A stretch of 64,000 nucleotides of DNA from Geothrix oryzisoli (GCF_022808865.1 NZ_JAKZLB010000001.1:248001-312000), one strand, 5' to 3'. Positions 46,668 through 56,895 are shown, counted from the stretch's first letter. Notes: generated by a model not told the origin, from the letters alone. Program-made: numbers and translations.

Positions 46668-47641
46668 GGGGCGGACACCGGTGTGCGGGCCGCCCGCAGA
46701 GGACCTCCCGCCCGGTCCTGGAAGCTGGCCTGGATCTCCGCCAGCACGGCCAGGGCGATGGTCTCGGGGTCCTCGGCGCCCAGGTCCAGCCCCACGGGGC
46801 TGTGCAGGCGGTCTCCCAAGTGGATGCCTTCCACGGCCAGCTCCGCCACCATCTTCGCGCTCCGGGCCCGGCTGCCCATGAGGCCGAAATACCCGGCCCC
46901 GGATTCTCCCAGCAGGCGCAGAGCCTCAAGGTCCTTCAGGTAGTTGTGGGTCATGAGCACCACCGCGCTGCGGCGGTCCAGCCCCAGCTCAGGCACCCGC
47001 TGGACGGGATGGCCCGAGAGGACGCGGTCCGCCTCGGGGAAGCGCTCCGCCCGGGCGAAGGCGGGCCGGTGGTCCAGCAGGCCCACCTTCCATCCGAGCC
47101 CCTTGGCCAGGTGGACCAGGGGGCGGCTGTCGTCGCTGGCGCCCAGGATCCACAGGGAGATCGGTGGGGGGATGATCTCCAGGATCTCCTCATCGCCTGG
47201 AGCTTCACTCTCCCGCAGGCGGCGGCAGGGGAAGCCGTCTTTCAGCGAGGTCGCCAGGCGCAGGGGGTGGCGATCGCGCAGCACCTCCTCGGACCAGGCC
47301 ACCCAGGCCGGGGGTGCGGCGGGATCCAGCCGCTCCACCAGAATGTCGAGGACGCCCTCGCAGCCGCTGCCGCTGCCCCAGACCAGATCAGCCTCGCCCC
47401 GGAGGTCGTACCGGAGCAGACGCGGAAGGCCATCGGCCAGCACCTCCTTGGCCCTTCCAAGCACCTCGCCTTCGAGGCAGCCGCCGCTGAGGGAACCGCG
47501 GAGCACCTGCTCCCCATCGGTGAGCAGGCGGGAGCCGGGCCGGCGGTAGCTGGAGCCTTCGACGCGTAGCAGTGTGGCCAGGGCCAGACGAGCTTCATGA
47601 CCCCGGAGCAGGCCGAGGATGTCCTGGAGTTCCTTGTGCAT
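46664..47641 (-). CDS. xdhC: XdhC/CoxI-family molybdenum enzyme maturation factor
   Basis: A 325-residue protein that binds the molybdenum cofactor, supports its sulfuration and inserts it into xanthine-dehydrogenase-type enzymes. The N-terminal XdhC domain shows LLRVEGSSYRRPGSRLL and GSLSGGCLEGEV. The C-terminal Rossmann domain shows LWILGASDDSRPLVHLAKGLGW, VVLMTHNYLKDLEALRLL and GYFGLMGSRARSAKM. It lies between the large-subunit gene and mocA. Confidence 0.92.
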   Translation of the reverse strand: MHKELQDILGLLRGHEARLALATLLRVEGSSYRRPGSRLLTDGEQVLRGSLSGGCLEGEVLGRAKEVLADGLPRLLRYDLRGEADLVWGSGSGCEGVLDILVERLDPAAPPAWVAWSEEVLRDRHPLRLATSLKDGFPCRRLRESEAPGDEEILEIIPPPISLWILGASDDSRPLVHLAKGLGWKVGLLDHRPAFARAERFPEADRVLSGHPVQRVPELGLDRRSAVVLMTHNYLKDLEALRLLGESGAGYFGLMGSRARSAKMVAELAVEGIHLGDRLHSPVGLDLGAEDPETIALAVLAEIQASFQDRAGGPLRAARTPVSAP

Positions 47642-47648
47642 GAGGAGA

Positions 47649-49799
47649 TTATGCCTTGCGCAGCGCTGGCGGGAGGAGCGGCAGGCTGCGCAGGCGCTTG
47701 CCGGTGGCGGCGAAGACCGCGTTGGCCACGGCGGGGGCCAGGGGCGGCAGGCCCGGCTCGCCCACGCCGCCGGGCGGCAGATCGCTGGGCACGATATGGA
47801 CCTCCACCTTGGGCATGGACGGGAGCAGGAGGATCGGGTGGTCCGAGAAACTGTCGGCGGTCACGCGGCCATCCTTGAGCGTGATCTCGTCGTAGAGGGC
47901 GGCGCTGAGGCCGAAGGCGATGCCACCCTCCATCTGGGCCTTCACGTTTCCCGGATTGAGCACCATGCCGCAGTCCACCGCGCAGACCACGCGGTGGACA
48001 CGGATGCCGCCGCCGGCCTTGGCCTCCACTTCTGCGACTTGCGCCACGTAGGTACCACAGTCCAGGTAGGCGTGGGCCGCGATGCCCCGGCCCCAGCCCT
48101 TGGGCAGCTTGCGGGTCCGCCACCCGGCCTTGGCCGCGGCCAGCTTGAGCACGGCGCGATAGCGGGCGGGATCGAAGGTGTCCTTGCCCAGCTTCTTCGG
48201 GCCCTTGGGGAGGTTCGCGAGGCGGAAGTCGAGGGGATCCTTTCCAGCCGCGTGGGCCAGCTCGTCCAGGAACGACTCGGTGACGAAGGGGTTGAAGCTC
48301 GCGGGGACGGCACGCCAGAACCAGATGGGCACCGGCGTGTCGCTCTGCCCCCACTCCACGTGCAGGTTCGGGATGGCGTAGGCGAGATCGGCGGCGCCCG
48401 CCAGCTCCGTGGCCTCAGGGGGCCATGGGAAGTGGTTGGATGCGGCGATGGAGGGCCCCACGAACCGGTGCCTCCAGGCCACGGGGCGGCCCTGGGCGTC
48501 CAGGCCCGCCTCCAGCTCGTGGAGCGTCGCCGGGCGATAGCCGTCGTGCTGGAAATCGTCGGGCCGTGTCCACTGCGCCTTCACAGGTGCTCCAACCGCC
48601 TTCGAGCACTCGACAGCATCCGCGATGAAATCCGCCATGGCCCGGCGGCCGAAACCGCCTCCCGCCAGGGTGACCTGGATCTCGATCTGATCGGCCTTCA
48701 GGCCCGTGATCTTCTCGACGGCGGGCAGGGCCATGCCCGGAGCCTGGGTGGGCGCCCAGATCATGCAGCGGCCCGGCTTCACGTCCGCCACGGCCACCAT
48801 GGGCTCCATGGTGGCGTGGGCGAGAAAGGGCGCGTCATAGGTGGCCTTGATCCGCTTGGCTGCCTTGGGCAGGGCCTGGGCGGCATCGCCCTCCTGCCGC
48901 ACCACCTTGCCCGGCGTCTTGAGCCGCGCTTCGAACTGCCGGCGGAGGGCGGCGCTGTCCACCTTGGCGGCCGGTCCCTCATCCCACTGCACCTTCAGCG
49001 CCTCGCGGCCGGCGAAGGCCGCCCAGGTGTCCTCGGCGAACACCGCCACGCCGCTGGACACCTCCAGCACCTGCTTCACGCCGGGCACCTTCAGGGCGGC
49101 CGAGGCGTCGAAGGACTTCACCTTCCCGCCGAACACCGGGCAGCGCTCGATGCTGGCCACCAGCATGCCCGGCAGGTGGAGGTCCGTGGCGAACTGGGCG
49201 CGGCCGGTGACGAGGTCGGGCCCATCCACACGCCGAGCATCCTTGCCGAGGATCCGGAAGTCCTTGGGCGCCTTCAGGGGCGGCTCCGGCGGAGGGGTGA
49301 GCCGGCCCGCCCGGGCCACCAGGTCGCCATAGGCGAGATTCCGCTTCGTGGAGGCATGCCGGATCTGGCCCTCGCGCGCGACGCACTCGGCCTTGGCCAC
49401 GCCCCAGGTGTCGGCAGCCGCCTGGAGGAGCATCTCCCGGGCCTGGGCGCCCACTTTCCGCAGGGCCATGGTCGTGGACAGGGTGGTCTGGCTGCCGCCG
49501 GTGACGCCGAGGTCGCCGAATCTCGGCGCGGTGGAGGCCTGGAGGACCTTCACCTTGGACCAGTCCGCTTCGAGCTCTTCCGCGACGACCATGGACATGC
49601 TGGTGCGGACGCCCTGGCCCATCTCCGTGCGCGTGGCCCAGATGGTGACGGAGCCGTCGGGGTCGATGCGCAGCATGCCGTTGGGCTGGAATGCCGGTTC
49701 AGGGGCCTGGGCCGCAGCCCCCTTCAGTTCCAGGGGCAGGCAGAAGGCCAAGGTGAGGCTGCCGGTGGTCTTGAGGAAATCGCGCCGGGTGGTGCTCAT
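47649..49799 (-). CDS. Molybdenum hydroxylase large subunit (IorB-like), Tat-exported, copy 1
   Basis: A 716-residue molybdopterin-binding subunit. The N-terminus has a twin-arginine signal ([19 protein letters not shown]), so the enzyme acts in the periplasm. Cofactor and active-site segments are [31 protein letters not shown] and the C-terminal [17 protein letters not shown] carrying the catalytic glutamate. The pattern fits the isoquinoline 1-oxidoreductase beta-subunit group, oxidising aldehydes or N-heterocycles. There is no FAD subunit, so electrons probably go from the 2Fe-2S partner to a cytochrome. Its ATG overlaps the stop of the small subunit by four bases. Confidence 0.92.
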   Translation of the reverse strand: MSTTRRDFLKTTGSLTLAFCLPLELKGAAAQAPEPAFQPNGMLRIDPDGSVTIWATRTEMGQGVRTSMSMVVAEELEADWSKVKVLQASTAPRFGDLGVTGGSQTTLSTTMALRKVGAQAREMLLQAAADTWGVAKAECVAREGQIRHASTKRNLAYGDLVARAGRLTPPPEPPLKAPKDFRILGKDARRVDGPDLVTGRAQFATDLHLPGMLVASIERCPVFGGKVKSFDASAALKVPGVKQVLEVSSGVAVFAEDTWAAFAGREALKVQWDEGPAAKVDSAALRRQFEARLKTPGKVVRQEGDAAQALPKAAKRIKATYDAPFLAHATMEPMVAVADVKPGRCMIWAPTQAPGMALPAVEKITGLKADQIEIQVTLAGGGFGRRAMADFIADAVECSKAVGAPVKAQWTRPDDFQHDGYRPATLHELEAGLDAQGRPVAWRHRFVGPSIAASNHFPWPPEATELAGAADLAYAIPNLHVEWGQSDTPVPIWFWRAVPASFNPFVTESFLDELAHAAGKDPLDFRLANLPKGPKKLGKDTFDPARYRAVLKLAAAKAGWRTRKLPKGWGRGIAAHAYLDCGTYVAQVAEVEAKAGGGIRVHRVVCAVDCGMVLNPGNVKAQMEGGIAFGLSAALYDEITLKDGRVTADSFSDHPILLLPSMPKVEVHIVPSDLPPGGVGEPGLPPLAPAVANAVFAATGKRLRSLPLLPPALRKA

Positions 49800-50269
49800 G
49801 GCGTCACCCCCTTCCGCTGGCCCGCCGCCCGGTGGATGGCCTCCCGGATTCGGAGGTAGGTCCCGCAGCGGCAGACGTTCTCGCCCATGGCCGCATCGAT
49901 GTCGCGATCCGTGGGCTTGGGATGCTTGGCCAGCAGGGCCGCCGCCGTCATGATCTGGCCCGTCTGGCAGTACCCGCACTGGGCGACGTCCGTCTCGATC
50001 CAGGCCCGCTGCAGGGGATGGGCGCCGTGGGGGTCCAGGCCCTCGATGGTGGTGATGCGCTGAGTGCCGACGGCGCTCACCGGCGTCACGCAGGACCGTG
50101 TGGGCGCGCCGGCCAAGTGAACGGTGCAGGCTCCGCAGAGGCCCTGCCCGCACCCGAACTTGGTGCCGGTCAGCTGGAGCCGGTCCCGCAGGACCCACAG
50201 CAGGGGCATGTCCGGGGGGGCTTCGACCGTGTGGGACTGGCCATTGACCGATAGGGTGAACGCCGCCAT
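49796..50269 (-). CDS. 2Fe-2S subunit of molybdenum hydroxylase (IorA-like), copy 1
   Basis: A 157-residue electron-transfer subunit with a plant-type 2Fe-2S cluster ([18 protein letters not shown]) and a second C-terminal cluster domain ([16 protein letters not shown] and [12 protein letters not shown]). GGGAGG before the ATG at 50269 supports the start. It has no export signal and would ride out with the Tat signal of its partner. It pairs with the downstream large subunit. Confidence 0.94.
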   Translation of the reverse strand: MAAFTLSVNGQSHTVEAPPDMPLLWVLRDRLQLTGTKFGCGQGLCGACTVHLAGAPTRSCVTPVSAVGTQRITTIEGLDPHGAHPLQRAWIETDVAQCGYCQTGQIMTAAALLAKHPKPTDRDIDAAMGENVCRCGTYLRIREAIHRAAGQRKGVTP

Positions 50270-50341
50270 GGGGCACCTCCCGTTATGGATGGGCCCCATC
50301 ATCCTACGCTCGATGTGAAGACTGGGTGCTGGCTAGAAAAA

Positions 50342-52489
50342 TCAGGCCAATTGTTGATCAAGAGGAAGTTTGCGGATCCGCTTGCCCGTGGCCGCGAAGA
50401 CCGCGTTGAGGACCGCGGGGATGGCGACGGGAACGGGCGGCTCGCCCATGCCGGAGGGCGCCTCCGGGCTGGGGATCACGTGGGTCTCGATGAGGGGCAT
50501 GTCCGCCATCCGGAGCACCGGGAAGTCGTGGTAGCCGGTCTGCACGGTGCTTCCCTTCTCCCAGGTGATCTGACTGAAGAGGGCCGACAGGCCGAAGGCG
50601 ATGCCGCCTTCCACCTGCGCCTCGAGTCCCGCCGGGTTCACGGCCAGGCCGCAGTCCACGGCGCAGGTCACCTTGTGGATCTTGAGCTGGCCCTTCAGGA
50701 CGGAGACCTCGGCCACCTCGGCGGCGTAGGTGCGGCCGTCATAGGCGTGGCAGGCAAGGCCAAGGCCATGGCCCGCGGGCAGCTTCCGGCCCCAGCCGGC
50801 CTTGGCGGCGGCCACCTCCAGCACCTTCTTCAGGCGCCGGATGTCGGCCTCGTCGCGGCCGAACTTGACCTTGCCCCGATCGCTCAGAAGGTCGAGGCGG
50901 AACTGGAGGGGATCCCGGCCCAGGGTGTGGGCCACCTCGTCGAGGAAGCATTCCCGGGCGAAGACATTGGGCACGACCTGGATGCCGCGCCACCAGCCCA
51001 GCGGTGTGGGAGCGTCCACCTCCGCGAAGTCCACGGCGATGGCGGGGATGGCGTAGGGGATGTCGTAGGCGCCGTTGGTTTCCGTGGCCGCCTGGGACGG
51101 TGCCTTCTGCCCGCCGATCCAGGATCGGAGGACGGCCGGGCCCGCGATGCGGTGGGCCCAGGCCGTCAGGGTGCCGGCGGCGTCGAGGCCGGCCCGCAGG
51201 TGGTGCAAGGTGGCCGGGTGATGGAGGTCGTGGCGGAGGTCATCCTCCCGGTCCCACACCACCTGAACGGGCCCGCCACCGGCGGCCTTGGCCACCTGGG
51301 CGGCCTCGGTGCTGAAGTCCGTGCCGAGCCGGCGGCCGAAGCCGCCGCCGATCAGCGGCACCGTCACCTTGAGCTGCTCGGGTTTGAGCCCCAGGGCTGC
51401 GGCGGCCCGCTCGTGGGCCCGGTTCGCGGACTGGCTGCCCACCCACATCTCGGCGCCCGTTGCACTCACCGCGGCCGTCGCGTTCATGGGTTCCACGGTG
51501 GCGTGAGCCTGGTACGGGAAGCTGTATTCCGCCTCGAGGACCTTGGCTGCGGCCTTCAGGGCCTTGCCGGCATCCCCTTCACGCCGGGCGTCGTCGGCGG
51601 GTCCGGTGAGGGCGGTCCGCATCTTCGCCTCGAGTCCCGCAGAGTTGAATGCCCGCGCGGCCCCCTCTTCCCAGGCCGTGGTGGCGGCGAGGGCGTCCCG
51701 GCCCTTGAAGGCGGCCCAGGTGCTGTCGGCGATGACGGCCAGGCCGGTGGGCACCTTCACCACGGCCTTCACGCCCTTCACGGCTTTGGCCTTGGCTTCG
51801 TCCCAGGCCTTCGGCTGCCCTCCGACCACGGCGCAGCGCAGCACGGCGGCAAAGCGCTGGCCGGGCCGGCGCACGTCGAGACCGAAGATCGCCTTGCCCG
51901 TGACGATGGCGGGGCCGTCGAAACGGGGGGTCCGCTTGCCGACCAGGCGGTAGTCCGCAGGCTTCTTGAGGGGCGCCTCCTTGGGTACAGGCTGTTTGGC
52001 GGCGGCTTCCGCCAGAGCGCCATAGCCGAGCTTCCTGCCGTCCGGGCCCAGGACGAAGCCCTGTTCCGTGCGGCACTGCGCGGGGCTCACCTTCCACTGC
52101 GCGGCGGCGGCGGCCTTGAGCATCTCCCGGGCCGTGGCCCCGGCGCGGCGGAGCGCATCCCAGGTGGTGCTTACGCTGGTGCTGCCGCCGGTCTGCATGG
52201 CCTTGAAGTCGGGCCCGGGCTGGGCGTTCACCACCTCGATCTTGGCCCAGTCCAGGTCCAGCTCCTCGGCCAGCGCCAGGGGCAGGGCCGTGCGCACGCC
52301 CTGGCCCATCTCGGCCTTGGGCACGGTGATCCGGGCGGTGCCATCGGGCCGGATGGCCAGGAAGGCATTGGGCTGGAAGGCGGCCGGGGGCATCTCACCG
52401 GGACGGGGCTTGGCCTCCAGATACAGGCCCAGCATCAGGCCTGTCCCGGCGGCGCCGGTGACTTTCAGGAACTCGCGACGGCTGGTCAT
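50342..52489 (-). CDS. Molybdenum hydroxylase large subunit (IorB-like), Tat-exported, copy 2
   Basis: A 715-residue paralogue of the 47649-49799 product with its own Tat signal ([19 protein letters not shown]). Cofactor segments are [29 protein letters not shown] and the C-terminal [21 protein letters not shown]. The segment around the catalytic Glu reads GEPPVPVAI rather than the GEPGLPPLA of copy 1, so substrates may differ. The sequences diverge widely between the two copies, which suggests an old duplication or separate acquisition. The ATG overlaps the small-subunit stop by four bases. Confidence 0.92.
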   Translation of the reverse strand: MTSRREFLKVTGAAGTGLMLGLYLEAKPRPGEMPPAAFQPNAFLAIRPDGTARITVPKAEMGQGVRTALPLALAEELDLDWAKIEVVNAQPGPDFKAMQTGGSTSVSTTWDALRRAGATAREMLKAAAAAQWKVSPAQCRTEQGFVLGPDGRKLGYGALAEAAAKQPVPKEAPLKKPADYRLVGKRTPRFDGPAIVTGKAIFGLDVRRPGQRFAAVLRCAVVGGQPKAWDEAKAKAVKGVKAVVKVPTGLAVIADSTWAAFKGRDALAATTAWEEGAARAFNSAGLEAKMRTALTGPADDARREGDAGKALKAAAKVLEAEYSFPYQAHATVEPMNATAAVSATGAEMWVGSQSANRAHERAAAALGLKPEQLKVTVPLIGGGFGRRLGTDFSTEAAQVAKAAGGGPVQVVWDREDDLRHDLHHPATLHHLRAGLDAAGTLTAWAHRIAGPAVLRSWIGGQKAPSQAATETNGAYDIPYAIPAIAVDFAEVDAPTPLGWWRGIQVVPNVFARECFLDEVAHTLGRDPLQFRLDLLSDRGKVKFGRDEADIRRLKKVLEVAAAKAGWGRKLPAGHGLGLACHAYDGRTYAAEVAEVSVLKGQLKIHKVTCAVDCGLAVNPAGLEAQVEGGIAFGLSALFSQITWEKGSTVQTGYHDFPVLRMADMPLIETHVIPSPEAPSGMGEPPVPVAIPAVLNAVFAATGKRIRKLPLDQQLA

Positions 52490-52947
52490 TTCACACCCCC
52501 GGCGGCACGTTTCACGGCTTTGCGGATGCGGGGATAGGTGCCGCAGCGGCAGACATGGTCAGCGAAGGCCTCATCGATGTCGTGGTCCGTGGGATGCGCC
52601 TTGTGCTTCAACAGAGCCGCCGCGCTCATGATCATTCCGGGCTGGCAGTAGCCGCACTGGGCCACATCCTCGGCGATCCAGGCCTTCTGCACCGGGTGGG
52701 AGCCGTCCCTGGACAGGCCCTCGACCGTGACGACGGCATGTCCCGCAGCCTCTTTGAGGCTGGTCTGGCAGGACTTCACAGCCTGGCCATCGAGGTGGAT
52801 GGTGCAGGCACCGCAGACGCCCTGGCCGCAGCCGAACTTGGTACCGGTGAGCCCCAGGGTGTCGCGGAGGACCCAGAGAAGCGGCGTGTCGGCGTCGGCC
52901 TCCACGGTGCGGCCGCGGCCGTTCACGGTGAGCTGGTAGGTGGGCAT
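52486..52947 (-). CDS. 2Fe-2S subunit of molybdenum hydroxylase (IorA-like), copy 2
   Basis: A 153-residue subunit with both 2Fe-2S clusters ([52 protein letters not shown]). GAGGG lies five bases before the ATG at 52947. It heads the six-gene unit iorA2-iorB2-iorA1-iorB1-xdhC-mocA and is read divergently from the PPIase gene, with a 139-base gap that must hold both promoters. Confidence 0.94.
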   Translation of the reverse strand: MPTYQLTVNGRGRTVEADADTPLLWVLRDTLGLTGTKFGCGQGVCGACTIHLDGQAVKSCQTSLKEAAGHAVVTVEGLSRDGSHPVQKAWIAEDVAQCGYCQPGMIMSAAALLKHKAHPTDHDIDEAFADHVCRCGTYPRIRKAVKRAAGGVK

Positions 52948-53056
52948 GACGACCCTCGCAAATATCGTGTGACGAGGGTTCCACCCTACGCCTCTCCCGG
53001 CTGCTTCCACAATGCCCGGGCCAGGGGCCAGCGCGCCCAGGAGGGCGCCGAGGCGC

Positions 53057-53062
53057 TATCCT
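53057..53062 (+). promoter_or_regulatory. Candidate -10 element (TATCCT) of the PPIase gene
   Basis: TATCCT lies 25 bases before the ATG at 53087, with GGGAGG and CTGGAG between. The hexamer recurs upstream of other genes in the window. No clear -35 box is seen in the gap to the divergent operon. Confidence 0.3.
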
Positions 53063-53086
53063 GGGAGGACCCCCCTGGAGCTTCTG

Positions 53087-53665
53087 ATGCGACCTCTGAT
53101 CGCCCTCCTTATGTCCTTCGCCGCCGTCGCCCTGGGCGCCGGGACCAAGCCCCAGGTGAAGCTCACGACCTCGATGGGTGTCATCGTGATGGAGTTGGAG
53201 CCCCAGGCGGCTCCGCGGACGGTGGAGAACTTCCTGAAGTATGTGAAGAAGGGGCAGTACAACGGCACCATCTTCCATCGGGTCATCCCCGGCTTCATGA
53301 TCCAGGGCGGCGGGTATGTGGACTACCTCGGGAAGAAGCGCACGGATGGCTCCATCCCCAACGAGGCGGACCGTGCGCTGGCCGCAGGCCTGAGGAACAA
53401 GCGCGGCACGGTGGCCATGGCGCGGACCCCCGACCCCCACAGTGCGGCCGCGGAGTTCTTCATCAATGTGGTCGACAATCCCGCGCTGGACTTCAAGAGC
53501 AAGGCCAATGACAAGACCTGGGGCTACTGCGTGTTCGGCCGGGTCGTGAAAGGCATGGATGTGGTGGACCGCATCAAGGCCGTCAAGACCAGCAACAAGC
53601 GGAGCGACTTCCTCAACCTGCCCGTGAAGGCGGTGATCATCAGGGAAGCGGTGCAGATCCAGTGA
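53087..53665 (+). CDS. Cyclophilin-type peptidyl-prolyl isomerase, periplasmic
   Basis: A 192-residue cyclophilin that speeds proline isomerisation during protein folding. Signal peptide MRPLIALLMSFAAVALGAG places it in the periplasm. The catalytic region shows NGTIFHRVIPGFMIQGGG (the FHRVI arginine), GTVAMARTPDPHSAAAEFFINV and VFGRVVKGMDVVD. GGAG lies seven bases before the ATG at 53087. Its end runs 26 bases into the convergent kinase gene, an overlap that would make complementary 3' ends. Confidence 0.94.
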   Translation: MRPLIALLMSFAAVALGAGTKPQVKLTTSMGVIVMELEPQAAPRTVENFLKYVKKGQYNGTIFHRVIPGFMIQGGGYVDYLGKKRTDGSIPNEADRALAAGLRNKRGTVAMARTPDPHSAAAEFFINVVDNPALDFKSKANDKTWGYCVFGRVVKGMDVVDRIKAVKTSNKRSDFLNLPVKAVIIREAVQIQ

Positions 53666-54350
53666 CGGCCATGGCCTCCGTTGGCGCACCCAGCTTGCGG
53701 AGGCTGCGTTCAAGGCGCTGGCGGTAGCGGGGCCAGAGATCCGTTCCGTTGAGCATGAAGCGGGCCCGGTCCCAATCGAGGATCAGGGCACCGCCCTGGG
53801 GCGGCAGCAGGATGTTGGTGGCGTTCAGGTCGGGCGACCACAGGCCCCAGTCGCAGAGCGAGGTGATGGCCTGGCGGATGTCCGTGGCACGCTCCCTGCT
53901 GAGGTCCCAGCGGCGTGGCCAGGCTTCGCCTTCGGCGAGCCGGGTGAACAGCACCCCCTCCACGCCCAGCCCGTTGGGGCGCCAGGCGTAGCCGAGGGGT
54001 TCCACGGTGGGGAACCCGGCCTCCCAGAGGCCGCGATGGACCGCATGTTCCGCGGCGAAGCGGAGGTGGGTCCGGTAGGTCCGCTCATTGAGGTGGCGCA
54101 GCAACCCGCCTCGGCGATAGGGGCGCAGCACCAGGTCGCCGACCCGGAGGATGCCGCCGCGACCGAAGGCTCCTTCCAGGGGAACGGCCTCACCTGCGAT
54201 GAGCTGACCTCCGGGCGTACAGACCCGCCAGCCCGAGCCGAAGCCCGGCAGGTCGAGGTTCACGCGACAGCCCAGCGGCCGGAGCGGCCTGCCCGGCTCG
54301 TAAGGCCAGGATGCGGGCAGCGGAGGAACGATGTAGGGGTCATGGATCAT
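53640..54350 (-). CDS. Kdo kinase / lipopolysaccharide kinase-like protein (WaaP superfamily)
   Basis: A 236-residue protein-kinase-fold enzyme of the KdkA/WaaP group, which phosphorylates Kdo or heptose in the LPS inner core. Visible signs are a glycine-rich loop region (GRGGILRVGDLVLRPYRRGGLLRHL), the catalytic-loop segment SPDLNATNILL and the metal-binding LDWDRAR. The alternative is an unrelated small-molecule kinase of this fold. LPS genes elsewhere in the window support the call. The gene overlaps the PPIase gene tail to tail by 26 bases. Confidence 0.75.
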   Translation of the reverse strand: MIHDPYIVPPLPASWPYEPGRPLRPLGCRVNLDLPGFGSGWRVCTPGGQLIAGEAVPLEGAFGRGGILRVGDLVLRPYRRGGLLRHLNERTYRTHLRFAAEHAVHRGLWEAGFPTVEPLGYAWRPNGLGVEGVLFTRLAEGEAWPRRWDLSRERATDIRQAITSLCDWGLWSPDLNATNILLPPQGGALILDWDRARFMLNGTDLWPRYRQRLERSLRKLGAPTEAMAVTGSAPLP

Positions 54351-54655
54351 GTGGCTTCCAGCTTGGCGGGTCCGGCCCAGGAAGGCAAAGGCTGTATCCG
54401 GCGCGCTGCCGGAACGAGCCCGGCGACACCTGTCAACTGTCGTTTCGTGAGGGGAACCTGCCACCAAAAATCAGCACGGACCCAAGTGGCTTGCGCTGGA
54501 AGGAATTCTCCCGGATTGCACACCCGCTTCCCACAGCGGATGTGGAAATCCCCCGGCGGTGTTTCGGTAAAGCGGAAAATTTTTTCTCGATTTCTGCACG
54601 CCTACCCAGTGGGGTTTCATCGGCACGCGCGAGCCAGCCTCACTATCCTGGGAGA
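54351..54655. other. Intergenic region of about 305 bases between divergent genes
   Basis: This gap separates the start of the Kdo-kinase-like gene (-) from the DUF2344 gene (+). A frame open through it has no family resemblance and atypical composition. It contains an AT-rich patch near 54575-54596 (AAAATTTTTTCTCG) and TATCCT at 54644-54649. No RNA structure, repeat or regulatory site is recognised with confidence. Confidence 0.5.
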
Positions 54656-55777
54656 GTGGACGCACCCGCTCGTCATTCCTTGATTCCCGCTGAAGCCCTG
54701 GCCCGGCAAGCCCGGCTTGCGGGCCTTCTGGCGGCCATGGAACAGGGAGCCGAAAGCCGCGAACCTGCTTCGCTCCAGAGGCTCCGCCGTGCCCTCGCGG
54801 GGGCGCAGGCGGAGCCTGCCGAGCTCGTTCAGTCGCTGGCCTCGGAGGGGCTTGTGGAGGAGGGGGCCAGCCTGATCCGTGCCGAACGCCGGGCTGCGGA
54901 AGCGACTGTCGCGAAACAGACGGCTGCCCTCCTGGCACCGCTTGCGGCCAAGGCGATGGCCCGGCGCGAGGCGTCCTGGCAGCTGGACAGCCGACGGGCC
55001 ACCGTACGGCTGGGCTATGCGAAAGAGGGGGAGGCCCTGGACCTCGACGAAGGGGATGTGCACGCGATCCTGCTCCAGGCCTTCCGCCTCGAGGGGTTGA
55101 GGCTGGCCCTGGATTTCGGCAAGCGCCCCAGGCCCTTGCTCCGCCTGGAACTGCCGCTGCCCGCAGGAGCCGGGGGTCTGGCGGAATGGGCGGAGGCAGT
55201 GTTCCGGGTGGAGCCGGTCGAGACGCCCGGAGCGGTGATGACCCGGCTGAACGAGCGCCTTCCGGCCGGGCTGCGGATTCAGAGCTGGGATGTCCTGGCG
55301 CCCTACGCCTCACCCCTCGGGGAACTGGCGGAAGCCTCCCATTGGCGCTGGATCTGTCCCGAAGCCCAGGTCCCGGAAGCCGCCCGCCGCACCGCGGCTT
55401 TTCTGGCTTCCGCGGAATGGCTCTGGGAGAAGGGCGGCCGGGTCGAGGGGCGCAAGGAGATCAAGCAGGTGGACCTGCGGCCCCTGGTGACGGAGCTGCG
55501 CTGGGATGGGGCCACCCTCTTCAGCACGACGCGGACAGGGAGCTCCGAACCGGGCAACCCCCTGAAAATCCATGCCGCCATCCTGGGCCTCGAGCCGGCG
55601 GACCTCAGAGGGCTCCTGCGCCTGTCCCTGGACCTGCGGGCCGACCCGCGCCTCGCCCAGGCGGAGCGCTTCGAACCCAAGCTCCGGAACATGTACGAGG
55701 ATGCGGTGCTGCTCAGCGGCGGCTCGAACATCACCCTGGTCGATGAGGATGACGAGGAACCCCTGCGCCTAGGCTGA
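54656..55777 (+). CDS. Stand-alone DUF2344 (radical-SAM-linked) protein
   Basis: A protein of about 373 residues. The central region (VRLGYAKEGEALDLDEGDVH, then LDFGKRPRPLLRLELPLPAG and LNERLPAGLRIQSWDVL) matches the DUF2344 pattern usually fused to or encoded beside a B12/radical-SAM protein. No radical-SAM gene is adjacent. The N-terminal third is alanine/leucine/arginine-rich helix. The GTG start at 54656 is uncertain: TATCCT seven bases before it would make the transcript almost leaderless, while an ATG at 54737 lacks a binding site. The stop overlaps the convergent ftsW stop by nine bases. Confidence 0.7.
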   Translation: MDAPARHSLIPAEALARQARLAGLLAAMEQGAESREPASLQRLRRALAGAQAEPAELVQSLASEGLVEEGASLIRAERRAAEATVAKQTAALLAPLAAKAMARREASWQLDSRRATVRLGYAKEGEALDLDEGDVHAILLQAFRLEGLRLALDFGKRPRPLLRLELPLPAGAGGLAEWAEAVFRVEPVETPGAVMTRLNERLPAGLRIQSWDVLAPYASPLGELAEASHWRWICPEAQVPEAARRTAAFLASAEWLWEKGGRVEGRKEIKQVDLRPLVTELRWDGATLFSTTRTGSSEPGNPLKIHAAILGLEPADLRGLLRLSLDLRADPRLAQAERFEPKLRNMYEDAVLLSGGSNITLVDEDDEEPLRLG

Positions 55778-56887
55778 GCCCGCTTCCTTGCTGATGGCCA
55801 GCAGCAGGCCCAGGCAGATCAGGCTCGCAATGAGGCTGTTGGGGCCGAAGGAGATGAAGGGCAGGGGGATGCCCTTGTTGGGCGCCAGGGACAGCACCAC
55901 GCTCATGTTCATCAGGGCCTGCACCACCAGGAGCAGCACGAAGCCCATGGCGCAGAGCTTGAGATAGGTATCGCTCACGCGGCGGGCGATGCGGTAGCCC
56001 CGCCACAGGATCGCGATGAAGAGCGCGAGGATCGCCACGGTCCCGATCAGGCCGGCCTCCTCGGCGATCACCGCATAGATGAAATCCGTGTGCGCCTCGG
56101 GCAGGAAGAAGAGCTTCTGCTTGCCGCCTCCCAGGCCGACGCCCATGAAGCCGCCGTTGCCCACGGCCACAAGGCTCTGGAGGGCCTGGTGGCCCTTGCC
56201 GAGGGGATCCGCGGCGGGGTTCAGGAAGCTGGTCACCCGGGCCAGGCGGTAGGGCGAGAGCACCACGAAGGCCGTCCCCAGAGCGCCCAGCACGGGAATC
56301 GCCACTGCGAAGATCCATTTGGGCGCGCCGCCGAGGAACACCACCATCAGCGTCACGAAGACGATGAGGAAGGAGGTTCCGAAATCAGGCTCCCGCAGGA
56401 TGAGGGCCAGGGGCACCGACATGAGGCCGGCCAGGCCCAGCAGCTTGGGCAGGGCATCGCGATGGCTGGTCCAGGCTTCGCGGTAGCGCACCATCCACCC
56501 GGCGGCGATGAGGACGGACAGGGGCTTGAACAGCTCCGAGGGCTGGAGGCTCATGGCGCCCAGGCGGATCCAGCGGTGGGCGCCGTTGACCTTGGGCCCG
56601 AACAGGAGGACCGCCGCCAGGAGCACCACCAGGACCCCGTAGGTGATCTGGATGGGGCGCGAGTGGTCCTGGAGGGGCGCCAGATCCACCTGGGAGAGCG
56701 CCAGCATGCAGGCGATGCCGATGGCGCCGCCCAGGAGCTGGCGGGTCAGGAAGGCCGTGGCGGCCGCGTGGTTCTGGGAGGCCTTGATGGCGGAGGCAGA
56801 GTAGATCCACACCATGCCGACGGCGACCAGGGCCAGTGCGAAAAACACCAGCCAGCGATCCACGGGGCGGCGGACATCGGGCGCCAT
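55769..56887 (-). CDS. ftsW: SEDS-family peptidoglycan polymerase FtsW
   Basis: A 372-residue membrane protein with about ten helices that polymerises lipid II at the division site. The SEDS signatures are visible: HRWIRLGAMSLQPSELFKP, REPDFGTSFLIVFV, the catalytic-loop region GGFMGVGLGGGKQKLFFLPEAHTDFIYAVIAEE and the C-terminal LAPNKGIPLPFISFGPNSLI. The KGIPLPF segment favours FtsW over RodA, but the pair cannot be told apart with certainty. It lies nine bases downstream of glmM on the same strand. Confidence 0.88.
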   Translation of the reverse strand: MAPDVRRPVDRWLVFFALALVAVGMVWIYSASAIKASQNHAAATAFLTRQLLGGAIGIACMLALSQVDLAPLQDHSRPIQITYGVLVVLLAAVLLFGPKVNGAHRWIRLGAMSLQPSELFKPLSVLIAAGWMVRYREAWTSHRDALPKLLGLAGLMSVPLALILREPDFGTSFLIVFVTLMVVFLGGAPKWIFAVAIPVLGALGTAFVVLSPYRLARVTSFLNPAADPLGKGHQALQSLVAVGNGGFMGVGLGGGKQKLFFLPEAHTDFIYAVIAEEAGLIGTVAILALFIAILWRGYRIARRVSDTYLKLCAMGFVLLLVVQALMNMSVVLSLAPNKGIPLPFISFGPNSLIASLICLGLLLAISKEAGSA

Positions 56888-56895
56888 GTCTGATC

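Noticed and set aside
54351-54655. Upstream extension of the DUF2344 gene or a riboswitch
   Set aside because: The frame is open but has no family resemblance, and I see no known riboswitch core in the region.
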